64,000 nt of DNA from Methanosarcina flavescens. GTDB taxonomy: Archaea > Halobacteriota > Methanosarcinia > Methanosarcinales > Methanosarcinaceae. Made by a program: the position numbers and the translations under genes. The DNA is taken from positions 1,116,001-1,180,000 of the forward strand of contig NZ_CP032683.1 of the NCBI RefSeq assembly GCF_001304615.2, written 5' to 3'. The notes beneath the pieces were generated by a model. It made no database searches and was not told the DNA's origin. It saw only the letters and a list, made by a program, of their open reading frames with translations. Of the stretch, positions 1 to 7,500 are shown one piece after another. Numbering within the stretch: the first letter of the stretch is position 1; each line of letters begins with the position of its first letter.

Positions 1-974
1 GGTCGCTGACAGGAGAAACCCCTGATATGTACATATCTGACCTGACAAGTGTAGATAACTCAGAAATAGTCACGCTGAATGAGGCTTTCAGGACAGAGCT
101 GCGTTCAAGGTACCTCAATTCCAAATGGATTTCAGGCATGATGGAGTTCGACTACCAAGGTGCCAGAGAGATGATGAAATTCACGGAATATATGTGGGGC
201 TGGGATGCGACTACCCCTGAGCTTGTTAAGGATTCAGACTGGAACCAGATATATGATGTATATGTAAATGACAGGTATGATCTTGGCCTGGACGAATACT
301 TCAAGGAAACCCCATACCAGTATCAGTCCATGACCGGAAGGATGCTCGAAACCTCAAGAAAAGGCTACTGGGATGCTTCTGATGAGGTCATCCAGAATCT
401 GGTTAAAGAATATGCTGAATCTGTAGTCGAAAGTGGGGTCACCTGTTGTCACCACACCTGTGGAAATGCCCTGCTTGACGAATATGTTCAGGGGGTAATG
501 TCAGTTCCGGGGGTTGTCGACCAGGCAACTGCAGATGAATATAAGAGATTGATGCAGGATGCAACAACTGCTCCGCAGCAACCCAGCGATAGTAGTAGCA
601 ATAGCAGCAATAGCAACAGTAGCAGCAGTAGCAGCAGTCATGGCAGTCACAGTATTGGGAAAGCTACTGTAGTTTCAAAAGATAGTACAGTCAACAAACA
701 GACAGCAAGTGCCAGGGAATCGACTCATAATCAGACAGTTAAGGATTCAGATGCAGGGTATGGTATGGATTCTCCTGAGCCTGCTCCTGAAGCCCGGCAG
801 ACTTCTCAGACATCTGATTCCAACTATGTTGAAGGTTATGAGATGCAGAAAAATCCTGTCGAAGAAAAAGAAAGTGGAGGTACTTCCTTCTCGGGAGCTG
901 ATATCATAGGAATTCTCTTCGTGGTAGCAGCAGTGGGAGGAATTTATATGGGATTCAGGAAAAAGAAGTTTTAA
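1..974 (+). CDS. CobN-like surface protein, 3' end only (gene begins before the window)
   Basis: The reading frame is open from position 3, so this is the C-terminal third of a giant CobN-like protein; the Met at 27 aligns with an internal residue of the complete copy at 4541 (after LTGETPEM) and is not the start. Visible parts are the end of the CobN fold, a CCHHTCGN motif near 442-465, a Ser/Asn-rich stalk encoded by an AGC/AGT microsatellite (about 583-640), a conserved GYGMDSPEPAPE...YVEGYEMQK segment, and a C-terminal membrane helix ending in FRKKKF. Predicted topology is extracellular with a basic cytoplasmic tail. Its last 270 bp are almost identical to those of the 4541 gene. Function is inferred: binding or remodelling of a tetrapyrrole or corrinoid. 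Confidence 0.85.
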   Translation, partial: SLTGETPDMYISDLTSVDNSEIVTLNEAFRTELRSRYLNSKWISGMMEFDYQGAREMMKFTEYMWGWDATTPELVKDSDWNQIYDVYVNDRYDLGLDEYFKETPYQYQSMTGRMLETSRKGYWDASDEVIQNLVKEYAESVVESGVTCCHHTCGNALLDEYVQGVMSVPGVVDQATADEYKRLMQDATTAPQQPSDSSSNSSNSNSSSSSSSHGSHSIGKATVVSKDSTVNKQTASARESTHNQTVKDSDAGYGMDSPEPAPEARQTSQTSDSNYVEGYEMQKNPVEEKESGGTSFSGADIIGILFVVAAVGGIYMGFRKKKF

Positions 975-983
975 ATTAGACTC

Positions 984-1005
984 GAAAAGGGGTAAGCCCC
1001 TTTTC
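984..1005 (+). terminator. Hairpin behind the first CobN-like gene
   Basis: A perfect 9-bp inverted repeat (GAAAAGGGG / CCCCTTTTC, 4-nt loop) begins 10 nt after the stop codon. The same hairpin type follows the 17535 gene at 22099, and the flanking sequence (the TTTGAAAAAAGG-CTTTATTTTT type) is shared as well, so the 3' flanks of these two copies are related. Confidence 0.6.
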
Positions 1006-1268
1006 AAATTTCATCTGAAAAAAGGACTTTATTTTTGATCTATCAACTTGATGTATTAATTTTTTGTTCATGTTCTGTCCTTTGCTTCTTCATCCTTTTC
1101 TTCATTTTTTTTCATTTAGAGCTTCAGGGCGCCAGTGCAACTTTGGCAATAGTAGGAGCTTACAGGGCGGGGTAACGAATGTTACCCAAATAATCAGATC
1201 TAAATAATAATATTTTAATTCTTTTTTTAATCCTCTAATTGATCCATTAAAGATCACCTTTTGAGATT

Positions 1269-1371
1269 AGCTGGGTGTAGACTGTGAGAAATTGCTCGGC
1301 CAATAGACTTTTACTGTTTACCCTTGGAGTTTGCAGCCTCACACGCGCCGAGTAGAAAGCCTCTCCCAGCT
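1269..1371 (+). ncRNA. Candidate pseudoknotted leader RNA upstream of the beta-helix/corrinoid operon
   Basis: Three helices can be read by eye: AGCTGGG 1269-1275 with CCCAGCT 1365-1371; TGTGAG 1283-1288 with CTCACA 1338-1343; GCTCGGC 1294-1300 with GCCGAGT 1347-1353 (one G-U). The second and third interleave, which makes an H-type pseudoknot closed by the first. The block ends 59 nt before the TTG start at 1431 and is more GC-rich than its surroundings. No known riboswitch consensus (in particular no B12 box) was recognised. A 44-codon open frame exists on the opposite strand, so a coding relic is an alternative. Confidence 0.35.
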
Positions 1372-1430
1372 TCCTTCTAGAACTCATGAGCGAAGACTAA
1401 ACCTGGATTCATCTATAGGAAGATGATAAC

Positions 1431-3347
1431 TTGAAATGGAAGAGAATACTCGTATTAACTGTCGTTTTTGCACTGTTAATCCTGATCTCAAGCTCCGCAT
1501 CCGCAGCTACTCTTTATGTAAAGGAAGGAGGAGGTACAGGAGAATATGTAAACCTGCAGGAAGCCATAAATGCCGCTTCTGAAGGGGATGTTATCCTTGT
1601 CAAGGAAGGAAGATATAGTGAAAATGTACTTGTAAATAAATCACTGGATATAATCGCCAAAAACCCATGCCCTAATAAAACCGTCATCACTGCTCTGAAC
1701 CCCGAGCACCCTGTGTTCCATGTGATTTCTGATTCCGTAAATATCAGTGGATTTACTTTGAAAGGAACAAATTTGACACATGGAATTTATCTCGACGGTG
1801 TTTCAGAAAATAATATCCGTAACAACTATTTTTCAGGAAACTGGAGAAGTATCATGCTAAAAAATTCGCATGAGAATTCTCTGGAAAACAATTATTTATC
1901 TAACAGTGACGATGGAATCTGGCTTGAAAGTTCTGGACACAATTTAATAAAAGATAATAAGGCTAACTTTAATCGGCATTATGGTTTCTATCTGAACGCG
2001 TCCGAAAACAATACCCTTCAAAATAATTGCGCGTTTAAAGGAGCAATTGGCATCTACATAACAAATTCTTCTGGCTGTCGTGTTATTGACTCGGAAACAT
2101 CAAACAACTTTTATGGGATCTATCTTATAGGCTCTGGAGAAAGCCTGCTCGAAAACAACACCGCAAACTCAAATGAGATGTATGGTATATATTTAGGAAA
2201 CTCGAATGGAAGTACTCTGGAAGGAAATCTTGCAAATTCAAACAAATGGGGGATTTATCTCGACTCAAGCTTCTGTGTGCTTAAAAACAACACAATGCCT
2301 TGCAACAGCAGGAATTTCGGAGCCTACACCTATCACTATACTGGAGAGATGAATAATACAATCGATACCAGCAACACCGTGGATGGAAAATCGATATACT
2401 ATCTTGTAGGGGTTTCGAACCAGACTCTTGATTCGGGCTCAAATGCGGGAGTTATCTATTGCATTAATTGTGAAAATATTACTCTAAAAGACCTGGTCCT
2501 TGAAAATAGCAGTTTCGGAATTTACCTGTACAATACTCAAAACTCATTGCTTGAAGGAAACAATATTTCAAACAACGAACATGGGATTTACCTTGGAAAT
2601 TGTTCGGTAGTAACTCTCAGGGGCAATGAGGTCAATTCGAATGAAGGTGATGCCTTCATCTTAAGCAGCTGCAACAATTGCCTTGTAGTGGAGAACAATG
2701 CTTCGAACAATATGGCTGGTATATGGCTCTGTGATTCCAGCAAAAACAATGTCCTTAAAGAAAATACAGTTACTTCGAGTAGCTGGTGCTGCATAGACCT
2801 TGGGGACACAAGCTGTAACAATACTCTTGAAGGAAATGTTCTTTCCGGGGCGTATGAAGGAATCTACCTTTACGGAGCCAGTGAAGAAAACATTTTGAAC
2901 AACAACACTATCACAGCCAGTTCCTATGGATTATTTACAGAGGGCTGCGGCAACAATACTATCTCAGGGAATAGAATTTCAGAAAATGATGTTGGAATAT
3001 CTCTTAACTTGAACTGGAAAGATGAGACAAATTCGAATTACAACACCATCTACAACAATTATCTGAATAACAGCAAAAACGTCGAAGACTACGGAACAAA
3101 CACCTGGAACATTTTGAAAACCGAAGGTAGGAACATCGTTGGAGGACTTTACCTGGGTGGAAATTTCTGGGCTTCTCCGAAAGGAGATGGTTTTTCAGAG
3201 ACTGCTTCGGATGAAGATGGAGATATGATTGCAGACCTGCCGTACAATGTAACGGAAACGAACTATGACTATCTTCCCCTTGTGTTCGAGAAGCCGGTAG
3301 AAAAAACCGAAACTGCGGACGGAAATAAGTGTAATAAGACAGAGTAA
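1431..3347 (+). CDS. Secreted right-handed parallel beta-helix (NosD-like) protein
   Basis: The 638-residue product has a signal peptide (about residues 5-25, ending SSASA) followed by an opening typical of NosD/CASH domains (TLYV..GGTGEYVNLQEAINAASEGDVI). From about residue 85 to 520 there are many 22-24-residue coils with the pattern 'N.I..N....N..GIYL..S..N.L..N', i.e. PbH1 repeats. Such proteins bind carbohydrates or metal clusters or serve as surface scaffolds; the substrate here is unknown. There is no C-terminal membrane anchor. The start is TTG with AGGA about 9 nt upstream; the nearby ATGs at 1423 and 1436 are out of frame. The next gene follows after 26 nt in the same direction, so the two are probably cotranscribed. 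Confidence 0.85.
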   Translation: MKWKRILVLTVVFALLILISSSASAATLYVKEGGGTGEYVNLQEAINAASEGDVILVKEGRYSENVLVNKSLDIIAKNPCPNKTVITALNPEHPVFHVISDSVNISGFTLKGTNLTHGIYLDGVSENNIRNNYFSGNWRSIMLKNSHENSLENNYLSNSDDGIWLESSGHNLIKDNKANFNRHYGFYLNASENNTLQNNCAFKGAIGIYITNSSGCRVIDSETSNNFYGIYLIGSGESLLENNTANSNEMYGIYLGNSNGSTLEGNLANSNKWGIYLDSSFCVLKNNTMPCNSRNFGAYTYHYTGEMNNTIDTSNTVDGKSIYYLVGVSNQTLDSGSNAGVIYCINCENITLKDLVLENSSFGIYLYNTQNSLLEGNNISNNEHGIYLGNCSVVTLRGNEVNSNEGDAFILSSCNNCLVVENNASNNMAGIWLCDSSKNNVLKENTVTSSSWCCIDLGDTSCNNTLEGNVLSGAYEGIYLYGASEENILNNNTITASSYGLFTEGCGNNTISGNRISENDVGISLNLNWKDETNSNYNTIYNNYLNNSKNVEDYGTNTWNILKTEGRNIVGGLYLGGNFWASPKGDGFSETASDEDGDMIADLPYNVTETNYDYLPLVFEKPVEKTETADGNKCNKTE

Positions 3348-3373
3348 GCCTGGAGAAGAAAGGAGAGAAAAAT

Positions 3374-3928
3374 ATGTACGGAAAAAGTTTGAATTTATTT
3401 GTTCTGTTAATCCTGGGCATAGTTATTTCACAATTAGTCTTTTCGATGCCAGTAGGAGCTTGTTGCGGGCAGGAAAATAAGAGTGTGGGAACAGTAATAA
3501 TCGCTACTGTTGAAGGAGATTCTCACACTTTTGGGAAGGATAGCATTGCGTCTGCACTTGAGGAGGAAGGTTTTGAAGTAATTAATCTTGGGAATGGTAT
3601 TTCGGCTGAAAGTTTAGCTGCAAACGCAAAAGAAAAGAAAGCCGATTTTGTATTCAGTTCCGCCTCCATGAGTACTACCATGGTCCACCAGATCCAGATT
3701 GAAGAGCAACTCAAAGCTGCTGGTATCAGGGATAAAGTTATAACAGGTGTAGGAGGATCGCTGGTAACTCAGGCCTGGGCTGACCAGATAGGAGCTGACA
3801 TTTATACTGCAGGCTCTGCAGACGCGGTGTCCAAAGCAAAATCGTCTCTACTGAAAAGTAACAATAATGTTCTAAAAAATCATATTAAAGTCAATGAAAG
3901 TACCAGTTGCAAAAGCTATCAAAGATAA
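3374..3928 (+). CDS. Exported corrinoid (B12)-binding Rossmann-domain protein, probable lipoprotein
   Basis: Of 184 residues, the first about 29 form a signal peptide with a lipobox-like VGAC ending at Cys30. Residues 38-165 align by eye with the cobalamin-binding half of MtaC encoded at 50552: TVEGDSHTFGKD matches AEGDVHDIGKN, so Asp49, His51 and Gly54 restore the DxHxxG motif whose His is the lower cobalt ligand. GFEVINLG, SASMSTTM and TGVGGSLV match the remaining cofactor-contact segments. MtaC's N-terminal helical cap domain is absent. Corrinoid proteins of this family normally work in the cytoplasm; an exported one is unusual. It may bind extracellular cobamides and cooperate with the neighbouring surface CobN-like proteins (inference). 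A GAAAGGAG ribosome site precedes the ATG. Confidence 0.8.
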   Translation: MYGKSLNLFVLLILGIVISQLVFSMPVGACCGQENKSVGTVIIATVEGDSHTFGKDSIASALEEEGFEVINLGNGISAESLAANAKEKKADFVFSSASMSTTMVHQIQIEEQLKAAGIRDKVITGVGGSLVTQAWADQIGADIYTAGSADAVSKAKSSLLKSNNNVLKNHIKVNESTSCKSYQR

Positions 3929-3955
3929 ATTCCTGTTTTAAATCCCTATTTGAAA

Positions 3956-3984
3956 TGCGGCGCAATTAAATCGCCGTATTTTTT
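3956..3984 (+). terminator. Rho-independent-type terminator after the exported corrinoid protein
   Basis: Stem TGCGGCG 3956-3962 / CGCCGTA 3972-3978 (one G-U pair) followed by six T. The stretch from TTTTAAATCCCTATTTGAAA onward is also found immediately after the stop of the 4541 CobN gene, including the TTTTAA that contains that gene's stop codon, so this flank probably derives from a lost CobN copy. Confidence 0.65.
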
Positions 3985-4109
3985 CATTTTATCTGAATCT
4001 GAATCTATTTTTTCATAAACTCTGCATATTTTTAGTTTTTTTTAATTAAGGCCTATTTACTGTTTTAATTTCGTAAATATGCTCTAAAATTCTCTTATTA
4101 CCTTGAAAG

Positions 4110-4200
4110 CTAATAATTGTGAGCCAAAAACCTCTATTTATGTATTTTCTTCCCTAATGCTCCAACGTTGAATATTCCAAAACAGAATCGGCTGCTCATT
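4110..4200 (+). promoter_or_regulatory. Conserved CobN upstream element, copy A
   Basis: It starts with a near-palindrome (GCTAATAATTGTGAGC, 4109-4124) followed by CCAAAAACC, a TATA-like TTTATGTATTTT and TTCCCTAATGCT, then CAGAATCGGCTGCTCATT. The same order of blocks occurs at 11854 and 12380. The distance to the relic start codon at 4395 is 285 nt, identical to the spacing of copy C before the 12666 gene, so this element originally drove a CobN gene starting at the relic. Confidence 0.65.
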
Positions 4201-4394
4201 TTTTTAAAAGGTTCTGGAGTGAATTAAAGTCAGAACCGAAAGCTTCCACTCGATCTTTTAAAATTTGAAGGCTGTTTCTGTGCAAGTTCCGACATTAGAA
4301 TAATTTCAAATCAACCTTGTATTGTGGAGTGACATTCTGGTTTTTTTTCACCAGGTGGTCAGGATTCATAATACATTGGTGGGATAAGATACGT

Positions 4395-4532
4395 ATGGCA
4401 CAAAGTAGGTTACTGGTTTTATGTGCAGTAGTTCTTTTACTGCTAACACAGAATGTATTGGCTACTAAAAACAAGGTAAATAACTATAATTTTTCTTCTG
4501 TAAGGCCCCAAGACTCCTTGCAAATTATCTGA
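4395..4532 (+). pseudogene. Relic of a CobN-like gene: signal peptide and a few residues
   Basis: A 45-codon frame encodes MAQSRLLVLCAVVLLLLTQN, nearly identical to the signal peptide of the 12666 copy, then stops after a few more residues. The ATG homologous to that copy's start is ATA here (4389), and the ATG used two codons later replaces ACG. The complete gene at 4541 begins 8 nt after the relic's stop with its own ribosome site (GAGGGAT). Most likely the leftover of a deletion that removed the body of a CobN gene; production of a small secreted peptide cannot be excluded. Confidence 0.6.
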
Positions 4533-4540
4533 GGGATAAT

Positions 4541-7500
4541 ATGCATAAAAAAGCTTACTTGTTGTTCTTAGGTGCATTACTTTTCCTGATGTTTATACCA
4601 GGTGTACTGGCAGACGAAAATAAGATAAACATAACTTATATTGCATATTCTCCAAGTGATGCTCTGGAGTTAGCCAGCAAGACAAATCAATATAGCAAAT
4701 CCATAGAGTACACCTATATCCCTGCATATAATTCCACCACAAATGGGGCAAGCGACGAGCTGCTTGCAGCAGGGAAGAGTGGATTCCTCAAGACACAGGA
4801 TGTAGTCTTCTGCCAGATGCTCGGTAAATCTGTATATGAACCAATGGATGAAAGTTTCAAAGCGGCTTCCGACAATGGGGCTTCACTTCTGGCAATTCAA
4901 TCCGCAGATACCCCTTCTTATTTTGCTTATGATTCTAATGGTTCTGTTAGCGATTCCATAAGCAACTATTACAATAACATGGGCACTGAAGGAAACGGGC
5001 TCAAGAATGCGGAAGATCTATTGATCTATCTTGCAACAGAATACGGAGGGCTCTCGGAGACCAGTGCGGATTCAAATAACACTAATGAAAGCTCAGGCAA
5101 TGAGTCTTCTCTGGAGAATACCACTGATTCAACCACTGGTTCTACTACTGATTCAACCACTGGTTCTACTACTAATTCTACTACTGATTCAACCAATGAT
5201 TCAACCAATGACTCTAATCGCACAAATATGAACCTGGGCAATGAGTTCCTATTTATTCTCGGTTCGGAAGTCAATGAGCCTGCACTTAGAAATGCTGCAT
5301 CAAATTCCGACATTTCATCTGAATTGAATGTAACTATTTTCTCAATGAACGATGCCGTTCCGGAAGGTTTTGATTTCTCTAAATATTCAATGGTCTTTAT
5401 CGAATCGCAGGATGAATCTGCAGTAAATGCCTGGGCAACGGGCATAAATTCTACCAAAGAAAGCGGCTCCATGGTTATAGGTTACAACCTTTCGTCTAAC
5501 ATTACCTTCCCTAACGTTGACCTGTATTCTGATAACTACACTGACATCGAAAGATACTGGGTGCAGGGCGGCGAAACAAATATGGAGAACATGCTTAAAT
5601 TAATGGGGCAGAAGTTCTCAGGTGTTTGGGAAGGAGAAACTATTGCACAACCAGAAATCCTGCGGCTTAAAACCAATATAACGTACATCACGAATTCACA
5701 TACCAACATCTTTTATCTAAATAATGTCCTTTCGGAGAGAAGCATTATCACTGATTTGTTTAATGTCAATGTGATTTACGGCATGGGCGGCAAAGAAATA
5801 GCTGCAAACCTATCCAGTCTTCCCCAGCAGGATGTTATCATACTGTACATGATCGGCTACAACGATCTGCCGGAGTTCAAGGATTTACTTCTCAGTGCCA
5901 GGGCAAATGGAACCCAGATAGGACTTGTTGCGACCAGCGATGTTTATGGATTAGCCACAGTAAACATGGATGATCTGCCATACAGTCCGATCAAGAGTTA
6001 CATCTACAGAGATGGTTATATCAATATGGAGAATTTTGTCCGCTCGATTGGAGCAGTATTCAAAAACATATACATAGAGCATTCCCCTGCTGTAGCTCCT
6101 TCGATTCCTAACCATGGGATCTACCATCCGGATGCTTTCCCAAGGATTTTTGAAAACAGCACCGGATATCTCGAATGGTATGCAGATAATGGTTATAATG
6201 CCTCTGCACCCACAATAGGCTTAATCATAACTCATAATATTCCAAAAGAACGTATCTCCCTCTCTGCAGAGGATGCCATAATAAGGAACCTTGAGTCCAA
6301 AGGTTACAATGTAATCTGTTCGACTTATAAGGTCGCTGCAGAAGATGTGGATTATTTCACCAATAATGGGACAGTGCTTGTCGATTGTATAATTTCCTTA
6401 AAAGGCTTCACGCTGAATTATGAAGACCAGGAAAAGGGCGTGGAATACCTGAAGAAGTACAATGTTCCGGTACTTAAAGCAGTTGAAGATGCATCCCAAT
6501 CACCAGACCAGTTCAATGAAAGTGAACGCGGCCTGGGACTCATCATGGCCCCATCTTCAGTGATCCAGCCTGAGATTGATGGATGTACAGATTATATCTG
6601 GGTGGCTGGATACGTTCAGGATCCTGAAACACAACAGTACTATTATTCACCACATCTGGACCAGGTGGACTGGCTGTGCAACAGGGCCATTGCCTGGGCG
6701 GAGCTTGGAAGGACCAATAACGCCGACAAGAAGGTCAGTATTCTGTACTGGAATCATGAAGGAGGCAAAAACGACATCGGGGCCAGCTACCTTGATATCG
6801 GGTCAAGTTTCACGCTACTACTTGAACAGATGCGTGCAGAGGGCTATTATGTAGGAAATGAGACTATCCCCAATGGCAGTGAGTTCATGGACCTGTTCAT
6901 CGAAAGCAGGAACGTTGGCGCATGGTCACCTGGAGAACTAGAGAAAGTTGTAAATTCAGGAAATGTTACTCTCTTGCCGGTGAATGAGTATCTTGAGTGG
7001 TATAATACCCTGCCTGAAAGTGTGCGCACGGGTATTGAAGGAACATGGGGAGAAGCACCCGGCAATATCATGATTAATGAGAACGAAAGTGGAAAATACT
7101 TCGTTATCCCAACGGTGCAGCTTGGGAATGTCAATTTCATTCCACAGCCATCCAAAGCTGGACTTTCCGACGATTCTCTGATATACCATAACACTTCGAT
7201 CCCACCCACACACCAGTACCTTGCAACATATTTCTGGATAAACAAAGTGTATGATGCCGATGCAATTATCCACTTCGGTACACACGGATCTCAGGAATGG
7301 TTAGCAGGAAAGGAACTTGGCATTTCCAGATATGACTACCCGGCGCTGATGGTAGATGACACTCCTGTTATCTATCCATACATAATGGATAACGTGGGAG
7401 AGGGCACTCAGGCCAAACGTCGCGGTAATGCGGTGATCATAGACCACCTTACACCGCCTATAGTAACGGCTGGAATTTATGGCGACCTTGCCACAATGGA

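Noticed and set aside
1261-1430. Cobalamin riboswitch
   Set aside because: I looked for the B12 box and the GCCACTG core and found neither; the helices present do not follow that architecture.
4317-4394. Upstream extension of the signal-peptide relic
   Set aside because: The 26 extra codons cover the conserved leader and ribosome site; alignment with the 12666 gene shows the coding start is at 4389-4395.
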